From positions 38,378,001 through 38,442,000 of the forward strand of contig OZ017797.1 of the NCBI GenBank assembly GCA_963969395.1: a stretch of 64,000 nucleotides of DNA, written 5' to 3'. Shown one piece after another: positions 26,419 to 38,558 of the stretch. How positions within the stretch are numbered: position 1 is the first letter of the stretch; each line of letters begins with the position of its first letter. The position numbers and the translations under genes were made by a program. The stretch is from Pseudoscleropodium purum (Eukaryota > Streptophyta > Bryopsida > Hypnales > Brachytheciaceae). Below the pieces are notes generated by a model. The model ran no database searches. It had not been told where the DNA came from and was given only the letters and a program-made list of their open reading frames with translations.

Positions 26419-27645
26419 CTTTCTCTTTAACTATAGTAATATAAAAATATATTATATGGAAGTAAAATTTGGTCTTATAAAAATAGAAATTGTGTAACCA
26501 AGAATGTACAGAATTGGATTTTGGCTTTCATTGAAGTAATTAAAGCTTGTATCAATCTAAATAATTATAAAAGCTTGCCTTTACTTCTCTACCACTACAG
26601 TTTTAAATTAATTTCATATCTTAAATACTATGTGCATCATTTGAACATTTGTAGAGTGCTATTTAGAAGAAGTATAAAGTTATGGGTGTCATTTTAGGGG
26701 GTTTAGGCTCAAGACCATGACATGTTGAAATCAAATTTTGAGCTTTATTTATAAGAGTTTTTATACAATTTCAAGTTAAAGTTTCTAAACCATATATTAT
26801 ATCAAAGTAGACCATTCCAATTTCCATTCCAATATCAGTAGCTATAGGTAAATCCAACTCATACTTATATTACTTGCTAATGTGGCCAATTAAATGTATA
26901 AATAGGTGAGTTACTTTTAGTAGCAAGGTCATACATGTTTAACTCTACACTACTTTCTTATTGGTTAGTATTGAATTTGTATTATTCTTTAAGTATAGTG
27001 ACAATAAATTACATATTTTTTTTGGGCACCACTTTGACATTCACCCCTATTCCCAAGCATATGGCACTAACTCTCTACTTAGTAATTGGAAAAGTTTAGT
27101 GTTCTTTAGGGATCTTGTATAGTTTTTCACCATGATTTTTGATCAATCCATATTGTTTCAAAAAAAATTTCATCGTAGAACTTGAACTTTATAATCTTCT
27201 AGCCTCTATTACTAAAGAACTATGTAAACAACAATCCTAAACTAATTGTTAAAAATTGACTTCTATAATAAATAACTCTACAGTGATCATAGAGTCAATC
27301 TAGTAGTTAAAAAATATTTTATATTCTTAATCAATATTAGAGATTGAAATCCAAGGTTTTTAAATTCTTCTAAATTTCTAATTTCTAATACAATGATATA
27401 TAGGTTTTGAAAATCTACATAAATTTGATTTAGAATCTTGATAAGTAAAATCATTTAAGGATTTTTCATTCATTAAATACAATTTGTAGCTAATTGAGCA
27501 TCAAAAGTAATGTCAACCAATGCAACCATTGTCTTTGCATCTACCATTGTATTATTACTTAGGTCATAAGTCCAATATGCTTCATTAGATTTTTGATTTT
27601 AACACAAACTAACATCTCATTTTTTTGTGAACATATCATGATATT
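26419..27645. other. AT-rich intergenic DNA, no gene seen
   Basis: No recognisable domain-bearing frame and no clear repeat was found between the last copy of MITE family 1 and the first copy of MITE family 2. Confidence 0.45.
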
Positions 27646-27904
27646 CATTACAAAAAATTTCAGCCCTTTGAAAGGTTGCAAGTTTAGAACCACCTAGAAC
27701 TACCCTGGTGTAATTAGAGAGGAATTCCACTGTTTTTTTATTTTTTAATGAAAACTGTTGATATGGCACTACTTGTGCTACGTCAGCACCACGCCAAGTT
27801 TTCATACTTTTTTTTAATATTTTTTTATTCTTTTGTGCTTGCACTAAAGGGTGCCAAAAACAAAATCCTTAACGGCCCTCCAGAGGGTTCTAATTTTTCT
27901 AATG
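27646..27904. mobile_element. MITE family 2, copy 1
   Basis: A 259-bp element with left end CATTACAAAAAATTTCAGCC and right end GGGTTCTAATTTTTCTAATG. Its interior includes a GGCACTACTTGTGCTACGTCAGCACCA segment. Related elements in the opposite orientation lie at 29361-29643 and 39422-39719; they share a GACRTGGCACAAGWAGTGCYA segment. It is non-coding. Confidence 0.7.
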
Positions 27905-29084
27905 GTAAAAGAGCTTTGATCTAAAAAATTCATCTTCAAATCTACAATTTACGAATTTAGTTAATATACAATTCAAACATTCAATACCATTCAAAATCTA
28001 AATATGCTTTAGAAATATCTTTTCTTCAATAATTGGAAGGACTAAACTACATCATACATATAAGATTATTTAGGAAGTTAAAATTTTTTCTACATCAAAT
28101 GCTTAGAGGTAGAATATTTTGCAATCGTCATATTTTCAACTTTAGACAATAGGCATCAATGTGTAGCCACTTGTCTCTACTACATTTTTCACCAAAGTCA
28201 CACTACTGGTATCTAAATTAAGCCATTGCATTATAGCTACTAGACTATAATGGCTACTTTAAGAATGGCCCTATCGTGACCATGTAACTGATGTAAGAAA
28301 CAAAAAGTGTGTCATTTTGGTGTGTATGAAGTCATGTGCATTTTTAGGATGTGGTAGTGGTACTTTTGAAGTGTGTCAATGATGGCTTAGGAATGATTTA
28401 GTGACCACAATAAGGACTTAAGCTCTTTGGATCTAAAATCACCAAAGAATGAGGCCATTTTAGGATCTTAAAACTATAACCATTTTAGAAAACTATTGTG
28501 GTCACTTTAAATTATTAACAATGTAAGTTGACCATTACAAATACACTTGTTCTTTTTTTTGGTTTTAGAAATTACTACCTAGCTCTTATGGACTTTATGA
28601 AAATGCATATTAAAATTCATAAGAACTTCACAATTTGTTAGCAAGTACGATTCTGCTTTCTATTCATTTTTATATGATTTCTCCACATGTGAAAAAATTG
28701 ATATGTCCATAATCCTCCAAATGATTGGAAATTGAAGTACAATGTTAAATAACTACCCTTCCATGGATCATTTGGAACAAACTTCCTTGTATTATACACA
28801 TAATCAACTAAATCTCATTGATAAGAAATTCCAAAATTCTACATGGAAGTTGGCAATAGTTGCAAGGAGACTAAGGGAATTAGAATTGTTAGCCAACAAA
28901 TTTTTTAAGGAAAAGCTCTCAAAAAGTAGGGGAAGTAACTTTCCAACTTCTAAAAAACTATTCTTTACATCAAACTTGAACTTTTGGTTGTTTTTTAGTT
29001 TAAGGAAGAGGCAAGCTAGTCCTAAAATGTAATTTCTCCCTACTCACATATATATAAGAGAAAGCATCAATATTTTTTTTGAGA
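27905..29084. other. AT-rich intergenic DNA, no gene supported
   Basis: A 96-residue frame at 28742-29032 has mixed composition but no motif I recognise and no splice context, so I do not call it a gene. Nothing else stands out. Confidence 0.4.
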
Positions 29085-29360
29085 ATTATTGTGGGACCTT
29101 GGATAAACAAACTCTTAATTCACACCAATCCAACAATAGCTGGAGTTACTTCTCTCAAAAATTATTGTTGGACCTTGGATAAACAAACTCTTAATTCACA
29201 CCAACCCAACAATAGTTGGAATTACTTCTTTCAAAAATTATTGTGGGACCTTGGATAAACAAACTCTTAATTCACACCAACCCAACAATAGCTGGAGTTA
29301 CTTCTCTCAAAAATTATTGTGGGACCTTAGATAAACAAATTCTCCATTCACGCCAATCTA
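29085..29360. repeat. 76-bp tandem array, about 3.6 copies, interrupted by a MITE
   Basis: Units start at 29085, 29161, 29237 and 29313, exactly 76 bp apart, each beginning ATTATTGTKGGACCTTGGAT. The fourth unit is cut by the MITE at 29361-29643, and its remainder (TGGTTGGAGTTACTTCT) resumes just after the element. The array therefore existed before the insertion. Confidence 0.88.
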
Positions 29361-29643
29361 CATTAGAAAAAATATGAACCTTGGGAGGGCCGTCAAGCTT
29401 TCATTTTTGGGCCCCCCATAGTGAAAGTATAGAAAAAAATTTAAAAATTTATTGTTATGATTTTTAAAATTTTGAAAAAAAATTGAAAAAATTATTAAAA
29501 CTTAACATGGTATTGACATGGCACAAGTAGTGCTATATCAAATGCTAAATTAAATAATTAAAAAAATAATTTTTTTTCTCTTTAATTGCATTGGGAAGGT
29601 TCAAAACTCACAAACCTCCTGAGGCCTAAAATTTTTCCCAATG
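29361..29643. mobile_element. MITE family 2, copy 2, nested in the 76-bp array
   Basis: A 283-bp element starting CATTAGAAAAAATATGAACC and ending CTAAAATTTTTCCCAATG. The insertion point inside the fourth 76-bp unit fixes both boundaries to within a few bases by comparison with the uninterrupted units. Its interior has GACATGGCACAAGTAGTGCT, as in the other copies. Confidence 0.78.
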
Positions 29644-30129
29644 ATAGTGGTTGGAGTTACTTCTTTCTCACAAAGCATTATGAAACTTGGCAAAAACAAT
29701 TCCATTTGTAAAAAACTCAATTCTTCATTTCTTTTTCCAACCCAACATAGAAATTTACTTCGGTAACAAAAAGTTTGTACTAGAGTTCATACTAGAGAAG
29801 CTTATACCGTAGTTCATACTAGAGAAGTTGTAGAGTAGTGCTGATTCAGCAATATGGTCAATTTGTTGGCAAGCTAGGTAGTTGAATCATAGTGCCAAGA
29901 CAACACTACCTTGCAACTTCTCTAGCATTAAAGTATTATATGTTCGATTTAAAATAAAATACAAGACTATAAGAAACACGGGATATTGGATACAGTCACC
30001 AAATCAAAAAGCTTAAGGCACCGATTATGCCCCCCAAAAATGGCTAAAAAATGAGCAGAATCAAATATACAGTACTATGCACTGCAACACGGTGCAACTC
30101 CTTTGGAAATATCTAAGAATCACATCTAC
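29644..30129. other. Intergenic DNA upstream of the ERD15-like gene
   Basis: The end of the interrupted 76-bp array is followed by AT-rich sequence with a short repeated TTCATACTAGAGAAG word near 29790-29830. No gene and no clear core promoter element was identified. Confidence 0.4.
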
Positions 30130-30237
30130 GATTCCATGCATCTCCCCGTTCGTAGATTACCACCCACATCTTCGTTTTACCAAGATTCCACGCATCTCCC
30201 CATTCGTAGATCAACATCCACATCTTCGTTTTCCCAA
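30130..30237. repeat. 54-bp tandem duplication in the 5' region of the ERD15-like gene
   Basis: Two adjacent 54-bp units, 30130-30183 and 30184-30237, share GATTCCAYGCATCTCCCC and CCACATCTTCGTTTT with only a few differences. They lie about 400 bp upstream of the start codon at 30633, so the duplication may alter the promoter or leader. Confidence 0.85.
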
Positions 30238-30632
30238 GATTGATTCCACACGGCAGCAAGGGTGTCCAGTGTGGTCGGCTACGTTCACGGTTCTTTCCTC
30301 CTAGAATCCGAAACCCTCTCCCCCCGCTTTGCTTTTCCGGGATCGCGCGTGTTTTTCGTGTCAAATTTCACCGCGTTGCTGACTTGCTGGAGCAACAATT
30401 CAGTATTTCAGCTCCTCAGCTTCTCACTCAACATATCCTACATTGGGTGTGAAGCGAAATTTGTGGGTTCTTAGTTGCTTGTGAAGGAGACATTGCTTGT
30501 GAAGAAGCTCCTGTAGTTGGGTTCTCTTGCGTGCGAAGCAGATTATCGCGTACACTTACTTGCGACTCGTGCTTCCGTAGTTTGTTTTCTTCTATGTTGC
30601 AGAGGAGAGCAATTTGATATAGAGGAAGAGTA

Positions 30633-31842
30633 ATGGCGGTCCAAGTTCAACGGCCTTTGGTTTCGACTCTAAACCCCAATGCGCCCCTGTTTGTGCCAGC
30701 GTCTGCGGCGTCGATGACGTACAGCAGTCCTTGTGTTGAAATTGTGGTAGAGGATTTCTCTGTAGAGTGGTGGAGCCTGGTGCAGACGTGCCCGGAGTTT
30801 CGGGAGCAGTGGGTGCGCGACCGCTTGTCCGTGGTGGAGGAGCAGGAGAGCTTTGAAGCCGAGATTGAGGAAATCGCGGATCTCGAGGCGTTTCTGGAGG
30901 AACAAGAGGTGATGCAAGAATTAGAGGAGGCTTTGTATCTTGATGGTGTCGATGAGGAAGGTCAGTCCTTGGGGGTGCTGATTGTTACTGATTTTGTTCT
31001 AATTGCATTGGGGTCTCTGTTGTTTGTGTTTAGATTGAGCTTTGAGGTTTGCCGTTTGGTCTTGACGATGTGTGCGTATTGGTTGCTTATTGTGCTGTCG
31101 GTGATAGGATATTTCTTTCCTTGTCTTGTAGCTATCTTTAGTGGTTTTCAGCGTTAGAATAGGATTTTTTGTATTCATGTATTTTGGTTCTGTCTTTTTA
31201 ACAATTTTGTGAGGATTTCAATGTCCTAGAATACGTATTACTTGGATGCCATATGACGAAGTTTTGAACTGTTGAAGTATTACGAACCATGAGTATTGCA
31301 TCCACGATGTATCTCCTGGAAGCCTCTTTGACTGTGAAGGAACCTAGAATTATCTCATTCTTTTAAAAGACATTTGTCTGTATAATGTGTTAACAGACGT
31401 CTCTATGATGTGTCATACATTTGTCTGGACGATTTATCATTCGTGTGTCTGTATGACTTGTTGTACATTTGTTTTTATGACGTGTTGTGCGTTTGTCTGT
31501 ACGACTTATTTTACATTTGTCTGTATGATGTGTTATACATTTGTGTGTATGACACATTGTACATGGGCAACTTATTATGCATTACGAATGCACGAGTCTC
31601 CTTTCTGTGTTTGGGTTACTTACGCCAATGCCTTGCTTGTTTCTGAAGATCTTGCAGGCTTTCTAGAGGATGACTTGAGCTTGTCCAACATCAATCAGGT
31701 CAGAGATGTAAAGTTGAACCCGAAGCAGCAAGCGCCGTGGTGCAAGCCTGTGAAGAATCTCGAGAAGGTGCCTTGTAAGGCGCCGAATTCCACCAAGAAG
31801 GGAGTTCAATATCGCATTCAACAGCCCCGCGCTGTAATGTAG
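30633..31842 (+). CDS. ERD15/CID-like protein with PAM2 motif
   Basis: Two exons, 30633-30960 and 31658-31842 (donor GGTCAGT, acceptor TTGCAG), give 170 residues. Near the N-terminus is a canonical PAM2 motif, STLNPNAPLFVPAS, which in known proteins binds the MLLE domain of poly(A)-binding protein. It is followed by an acidic segment with EDFSVEWWSLVQTCPEFR, matching the conserved WW-containing block of ERD15/CID1-2 proteins. A Glu-rich coil follows, and the C-terminus carries the family QQPR signature three residues before the end (QQPRAVM). ERD15-type proteins are small, early stress-induced regulators of abscisic-acid and dehydration responses. Retention of the intron would replace the C-terminus with a hydrophobic tail. 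The start is the first ATG of the frame. Confidence 0.88.
31420..31563. repeat. 24-bp minisatellite in the ERD15-like intron
   Basis: Six consecutive 24-bp units, each like TTTGTCTGTATGATGTGTTA plus TACA, fill 31420-31563 inside the single intron. The unit length is a multiple of three and stop-free in one frame, which creates a spurious long frame, but the array is removed by splicing. Confidence 0.82.
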
Positions 31843-34800
31843 ATGCCATTTCTTGTATGCAGGGACAAGAATTGTAGATCTGTAAGTTGTATAGTTGCAA
31901 ATGTAGAATCGGTGGAGGGCCTTGATTTGATTGTAATGCTGGTGCTGGTGTTCATCTTGGTACTCATAGTTGTGTACAAATTGTACTCTCGCCCTTACAT
32001 TGAGGTCGGCAGAAAGTTTTCCACAAACAATGTTTTTATCAGTTTCACACTTCGATATTGTTTTGTGTTGCTTTGTATATTGCATGCAGTCTTCTTCACT
32101 TCAGTTCATTCATCTATAAAGTGTTAATAGAATGTGAATGTGATGTCGTTCTACTGCTCTTCTTTTATATTGGGCTTTTGAATGCCGATTACTGTTCGGC
32201 ATATTCTTTGAGCAAGAGTGTTCAATTCTTACGACTCGAATCATTCAGGTAGCTGCACCTGAACTCATTCAAATAAGCATTCTTATTATTCATTTATCTA
32301 AATTTTTCGTTGTGTCTTTTAATCAAAACATTCTCGAAGAATGCATTTTATGCATTTTATGGTCACCATATGTCCGTAAGAATAAACTACGAATTTTGAA
32401 GGTACTTGAAGTAGGTAAACTCAAAACCAATCCTACGCTTGCATGAACAGAACCTGTGCATGTTGGACTTCGGTTGCTTTTAGAAACAGGTAGCCAGTAG
32501 TTTGTTGTTACACAATCAATTTGCAGGAGAATATTTTTTCCAAGGCTTTACGGTAGTCGACCAATTGTGGAGCAGTTGATGGAGTTAGAAAGGCTTAAAG
32601 GGCTCTCATCGGCGGTTCGGCCTCTGCAGATATTTTTGGGAGTCGATAAGGATGAGTCAGAAAGGATGAGTCAGATTGTCAGAATCTGGGAAGACCGGAA
32701 GGTACGATTTCATTGCCATTACCGCCAATGCCCACTGGTACCAAAATTTGATTTCCATTTAAGAACTCAAGTTGCTAAAGACACTGCTACAGTAAGTTAA
32801 ATGTGGTCAGAATTCAAATTCACCTAATTAACACTTACTAATTTCCTTGTAACTACTGTATGGAAAATTTGGGGTATTATATTGGTAGAGGTTTGGCTAA
32901 ATGCAGACACAATTTGAGATCTCTGCTTACCGCTTGTACAGCTACACAATTGATAACCTTCTCATTATGAATATGATTTTATCCCTGAGAGCAAAGTTCG
33001 ATGCTCATAACAATGTGGCTTCACCTTATCAAATAAGCAATTTTGGACATGATGTGGAGAAGTGCAAGGCCAAAGAAATATTTTTAGAGGTGCATTGATA
33101 GAAATGACAAGGATTGCAAAAAGAAATTGTAATTTTATCGTTTAACCTTATAAAGGTGGGTTGATCTTCATTGAAATCATCATTTTCTACTACCATGGGA
33201 ATCAATTGCTTAAAAAAATGGAAAAGTATTCATTGGAAGTCAAACTATTGTAGAAGATGTTCCCTTTTCACAACAAAACTCGGAAGATGAATAGTTGCAC
33301 TTCTATCCTATATAAAAGAATTTTTTGTCATCTATAGGACACTTAGTATTTCCAGTAGCCTTATATGGTTCAATTGAAATTATTATGAACTTTGAAAGAC
33401 AAAGTTGGTCTAGACTTGTGTTCAATGTTTAAACTATTCCAAAACTTGAAATTTCAGACCTCTAGTTGATTGCTAATCAAGCAGTAGTTCGTAATAGATG
33501 GTTTCACCTTAAATGTGTAACAATGTTGATAACATTGTTAACTAGCTAAGGTACTTCCCCCTAAATATATAATCCCCCTCTAGATATTGGGGGTGGGGGT
33601 GGGAGTGGGGGATTTAGTTATAATGCTCAAAGCCTCATTAGCTAGGCACATGTATTATATTGTTGTTGATTTCAATATTAGGGACATCATTGGCTAGTAG
33701 AGGTACTTGTTGTTGGGTGCTCTTGATTTGGAGGAAGCAAAAGGGACCCTCTAACAAAGGTTAACAATGTTTGTTATTCCTTCAAGGTACTTGTGGGTCC
33801 AATTAATCCCTTAGTGCTTCAATTTAATGTTCCAATTCTAGACAATAAGCAAAAAGGTTTTAGGGGCTTTTTACACAAGAAAACTTCTCATTCATCCAAA
33901 TCAATGCTTGATTTTATAAAACCACATTTTCTACATGTTGAATTTGATGAAATTGAAATAAATAATAAATATTTATAAAGATATAGACAGAATTATGCAA
34001 AAATTGAAGAAAGAAATCAAGCACTAAATTGAGTAGTAGTTCATTGTTGTCCATTGTAATAAGTGGTTCAATGGAGTTGAGAAATATTGCTTGTCCTTTG
34101 TTTGAGGCCTCATTTTGCATTTTGAGAACTCCTTATAACTTTCATCTCATTAATCAAAATGGAATAATTCAAAGTTTTCTACTTATATATAAATCTAGAG
34201 AACCAATTTCAAAATTTTAGTTATGAAAAAAGTGATTTAAATTTTTTTCTCAAACTACTTGGTTAAGAAAAAAATTACACATTATAGAATAATTTTTTAA
34301 CCATGTAGTCAAAAGTTATGAAAATTGTTGGGCTTTAGTGAAAAACCTTATTCCCATCATGTGTGAAAATTTCAAAGAAAAAAAAGAAAATTTCATTTGT
34401 AGTAAGTTGCTTAAAATCACTATATTGCCAAAAGTGCAACTTGGGCCTTCAGGGGGTAATTTTGAGTTGAGTATTGGTTCATTATTTCCCTCTATGCTAG
34501 GTGGCCCAAAGGAATTGAGAATTGCTTGTCTTTTGCTTGGGGGTCCATCTTGCATGCGGAAGATGCAAAATCATCATCTTAGCATTGGTTAACAATATTA
34601 AGCTATGTTGAAATTAAAAAATGGAGTTATAATTTTTTTTAGAGTTGGAATTGCTTTCTCGAAAGCCATGATGCTTTCACTTCTATATGAGTAGAGATAA
34701 ATTACAATTTAGGAGTGGATTTGCTTAAAAGTCAAACTCAGAGCAATCAAAAATTCAAGTCCAATGTTCTAAAATTTTCTTTGGAAATAAAAAAAACTTG

Positions 34801-35263
34801 CTTCTCTTGCTTCTTTATGAACCTCCACTCCAAAATTTTGTTAGTCAATAACTCTAATTTTTCATCTTGCAACTATTGTGTACTTCCATGCAAAATTTTG
34901 TAAATTATTTTTGTCTTTTTTACAAGGATGGGTTCATTCTATGAGAATAGAAATTTGCTATAAAAACTCTAACATCCATATTGTAGACAATAAACAAAGT
35001 GCTTCAAGCCAATGTGTTTTCGAAATATCTTCTCATTCATCTAAAGCAAATCTTCCAAAGAATCTTTTAAAAATGACCTTTCTTTATGACCAATTTGATG
35101 AAATTTATGAAAATAATATATTTGTACTTAGATATTAACAAAAATATGCCAAAATTCAAAAAAAGATTTTAGCATTAAAGAATCATGTTCAAAATTGCAA
35201 TATAATAGTTTCAATCCTAACAATCAACTCAATTTTAATTGGCCATGAATTGAGAAGGAGGAG
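31843..35263. other. Intergenic DNA downstream of the ERD15-like gene
   Basis: The first few hundred bases are probably the 3' untranslated region. A reverse-strand fragment of repeat R1 is visible near 34133-34240, and a GGGGGTGGGGGTGGGAG purine tract lies near 33588-33610. Frames at 32567-32800 and 32901-33098 show no recognised domain, so no gene is called. Confidence 0.4.
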
Positions 35264-35455
35264 CCAAGGTCCAAGGGAGCTTTATATTGACAAAACCTAC
35301 ATTTGAACAAGTTTGAATAGGATCTTACTCAAAAATTGAACCTATGCTACACGGACATAGCCTTTTGGAGGCAAAGTCCAAAGGAGCTTCAAATTGACAA
35401 AACCTACATATGAAGAAGTTTGAATAGGATCTTACTCAAACATTAAACCTATACT
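35264..35455. repeat. ~105-bp direct duplication
   Basis: Two diverged copies starting near 35264 and 35371 share TTGACAAAACCTACATWTGA and GTTTGAATAGGATCTTACTC. They lie in non-coding DNA downstream of the PP2C-like gene. Confidence 0.75.
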
Positions 35456-35910
35456 ATAATAAATACACCTTAAATGGACTACTCTTCAAAATAGCCCCCT
35501 ATTTTTGAAGGAAAATTGAATAAGGAAGATATCCAAAATGGTACATATGACAAGGATAAATGTGAGGTGAATTTTGAGTAGTGTAAAGCTCTATTTATGA
35601 TATTGTAGAGGTGACAACCTTACAAATGGTCAATTTTGGGTGCACTTTCTACTGTTTTAACTTCTCTCTAGTGTCATTTCTTCATGTGCATCAAATGCAA
35701 TTTGGCATCACCTACATGACACTTTTAGCACCCTACACCTTGCATCTTTGAAAATTTGTAACTAATTCACAATGCATCCAAATCTTATGGAACCACTTAC
35801 ATTTTGATTTCATATTACTTCAGCAATGTGCAAAAAGTGTTGTGAATTTTCTAGAGCATACTAGTTATGCCACAGAGCTTATTTGTGTGATTTTAGGTGT
35901 AGTTACCTTA

Positions 35911-36620
35911 ATGGACCATGATAACAATGCAGGAAACATCATCTTCCCCAGAATGCCAGCAGCTAATTACTAATAAGTTACTAACGAAATTGCTTTGCTA
36001 ATGGAAATTTCGTGACTACTACACTAGAGTTCTGAGATCTGCGCAGATCAACATTGGTTTGCAAGATCACATTTCCCAATTGCTAATCTGCAAATGCCAA
36101 CAGCTAATTCCCAGTACATTCATAATGAAACTGCTTTGCTGACAAGTACTCCATGATTCCTACCGACTCCTGGAAGATGATGACTACGCAGGAAACAAAC
36201 TAATTTCAGAGTTCAAGCAATTTTCAGTGCTCACGGATCAAAGGTAAACTTTGTACATTTCCCCTCAATGGTCTTGACAGCCAAACATCCAGACTTAAGG
36301 GTTTTGCCTTGCCTTCCAATCTGGCACACTAAAACTACAGTTCTGAGATCAACATTGTTTTGCAAGACCAAAATTGCCAATTGCCAATCTGCAAATGGCA
36401 ACAACTAATTGCTAATTGAAATTCTTCACGAAATTGCTTTGCTAATGGAAACTCCATGATTACTACACTAGAGTTCTGAGTGAGTGATACGTAGATCGAC
36501 ACTGATTTGCAAGTTCAAAATCGGTTTGCAAGATCAAAATTTGACAATTCCTAATCTGTAAATACCAACAGTCAACTCCTGATATAATCTTAATGAAGCT
36601 GCTTGCTAACTGTTTCCTAA
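35911..36620 (-). repeat. Degenerate tandem copies of the PP2C-like gene's 3' end
   Basis: The last coding segment of the neighbouring PP2C-like gene (36658-36698 on +, containing CATGATAACAATGCAGGAAA) reappears almost exactly at 35919-35952 and in weaker form at 36171-36195. Between them, modules containing AATTGCTTTGCTAATGGAAA and CTACACTAGAGTTCTGAG are repeated two or three times. This looks like repeated unequal duplication of the gene's terminal region, leaving non-coding relics. Confidence 0.72.
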
Positions 36621-36649
36621 ACTAGTTAAACCTGTCTCCTCCACGCCTA

Positions 36650-37981
36650 CTACGACTCCTGGAACATGATAACAATGCAGGAAACATCATCTTCCCCATG
36701 CCGTCTCCTCGCTTCCACCACCAACTCATGCGCAGCCTTCACAGCATCTCCTCCTCCTCCTCCTCTCACCCGATCCACCACCTCCTGATTATCAAACATC
36801 GAAAATAAGCCATTACTACCCAACACCAGAAACTCACATTCCTTCTCCACCTCCACCTCCACCACATCCGGCTCCCCACTCATATGCTCCTTCAACCCCG
36901 CATCCCCGAACGCCCTCGCAATCGCCAACTGCCCGTCCACACGCCACTGATCTCCAGGCAAGTGCGTCACATACCCCCCGCGAGCTTCCACGCTCGCCTT
37001 CTCTGCTGGTCTTCCAGGATCATGATCCACCGACAACTGGATTGCTTTGCCAGATTTGGAGAGAATAGCGCGTGAGTCGCCGAGGTTGGCGACGATCATG
37101 TGATTGTTGTAGAGCATTGCTGTTACTGATGTACTGCCGCCGGTGTGGGAAGAGGAGAGAATAGTGCGGTCGGTGAGGAGGTAGGCGTTGCGAGTGGCAG
37201 CTGAGGGGTTGGATTTGAAGGAATCCTCCTTGAGGATGTTGGAGAAGAGGTGAGATTGGAGGTGTTGCGCGATTGTGGAGCTGTTGTGGGCGTCGAAGAC
37301 AGCGAAGCAGGCTACCTGCATTGAACAGACGGATAATTCAAGTTGCATCGATTAGTAACTGAAAGTCTGAAAGATCAACTCAATTTATCGTTGATTGTGC
37401 TGGAGAAGGTTTTGATCACCAAAATCAGCGCTGAGCAATCAAGTGTTGGTCGAAAATCTGACAACGAATTAAACGCAAGTAAGTCTCCCTCCTCGATCAA
37501 AACATCGTGAGGCCGCAAATTAGCAGATTGGAGTAGTGGAATCACAGATCAGAACAGTAGAGAGAAAGTCTCCCTCAAAACCCTAAAACAAAGGTGAAAC
37601 GTAACGCAATGAAACGGAAGTGAGAGAGACCGCGATCCGCACCTCCTCGTCGTCCACAGTCCGCACTTCGGCGACGATCAGATCCTCCATGTCGCGTTCG
37701 GCGAGCCCTTGCAGCAAACAATAGCCCCACACCACTTGCGGCTGCAGTCGTTGGCTGCGTCCTCCGCTACAGCTCGCCTCCCGCGCCGACGTCGTTCTCG
37801 CTGCACCGTCGCCTCGCGTCACCGCCTGGTGCGAGGCCACGTTCACTCTCACGGAACCATTCCCTTGCTCCAAATCCTCCTCCTCCTGCTTCTGCTCCTC
37901 CTCCCTCGTCAGTTTCTTCCGTCCCAAGATCGGCGTCTGCAAAAACTCATCGAATGCGTCGTCCTCCATCGTCAAGTGCAA
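36650..37981 (-). CDS. Protein phosphatase 2C-like protein with altered active site
   Basis: Two exons on the minus strand, 37981-37643 and 37315-36650, joined in phase 0 across a GT-AG intron, give 334 residues. Recognisable PP2C blocks are MEDLIVAE, VFDAH, GGSTSVTA, NLGDSRAIL, a DHDPGRP...GGYVTHLPG block, LAIARAFGD and a final EDDVSCIVI. Two metal-site motifs depart from the family norm. The DGHGG motif reads DAHNS, and the SDGLWD motif reads SNGLFS, so a normally invariant metal-binding Asp is Asn. From family knowledge this should weaken or abolish Mn/Mg-dependent Ser/Thr phosphatase activity, so a pseudophosphatase is plausible. The N-terminal ~70 residues are Glu-rich and poorly conserved. 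There are no frameshifts, and splice sites are clean. An alternative start is the Met four codons downstream. Confidence 0.82.
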
Positions 37982-38223
37982 TCACAAGAGCGAATTCAAA
38001 CCCAATTCCCACCACACTCTCACCGCACTCTCTCCCAATTCTAACCGGATTCTCGACAAGAAGAAACTCAAGTTTGCTAATTTCAGAAACTGTGAAAAAA
38101 AAAAATACAAATGGAGGGGGGAAAACAGAAAATTCTGTACAAAAAGCATACAATCGCTTCACAAATTTTCTAGAGTGTGTTACAGCAGTGATATTGAATG
38201 TCTACAGTCCGTATTCTCCATGG

Positions 38224-38557
38224 CCTTTTATAAGCTTCACACTCCTGATCTCTTGTTGGAGACGACGACGACAACGACGACGAGGAGCTGCGTCTTCCTG
38301 CGAGACAGGGTTGGTTAGTGATGGGCTGTGTGAGTAGTGAGGGATTGGTGTGGTTTAGTGATATATTGGTGATGGATTAGGTGTGATTAGAGAGTAGTTA
38401 GTTAGTAGTGGTAAGTCTAACTCCGTATTATGGAACTAGGAAGAGATTACGGAGTGATTAAACCTACTTCAGTGGCAGGGGTTCAGCGTCGTTACACGTG
38501 TCGATGCCATCTGTCGCCATGTCAATCTGGATTATCCACTCACGCAATCGCCACGTG
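38224..38557 (-). promoter_or_regulatory. Predicted promoter of the PP2C-like gene
   Basis: On the minus strand a TATA box, CTTATAAAAGG, lies at 38234-38224, about 245 bp upstream of the start codon. Further upstream are two CACGTG-type elements: the palindrome ACACGTGT at 38494-38501 and CCACGTGA at 38551-38558. Such G-box/ABRE elements are typical of abscisic-acid and stress-responsive plant promoters, in keeping with many PP2C genes. A CGACGA-rich tract (38262-38285) lies between them. Function is inferred. Confidence 0.5.
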
Positions 38558-38558
38558 A

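Noticed and set aside
29085..29360. Regular tandem repeats as a possible CRISPR-like array
   Set aside because: Units are directly adjacent with no unique spacers, and the context is plant nuclear DNA.
31387..31842. 151-residue frame through the ERD15-like intron
   Set aside because: The first two thirds are the stop-free 24-bp minisatellite; only the part from 31658 is the real second exon.
32536..32800. Frame with RPIVEQLMELERLKGL and following residues
   Set aside because: The composition looks somewhat protein-like, but I recognise no domain and see no clear exon partners, so it is not called a gene.
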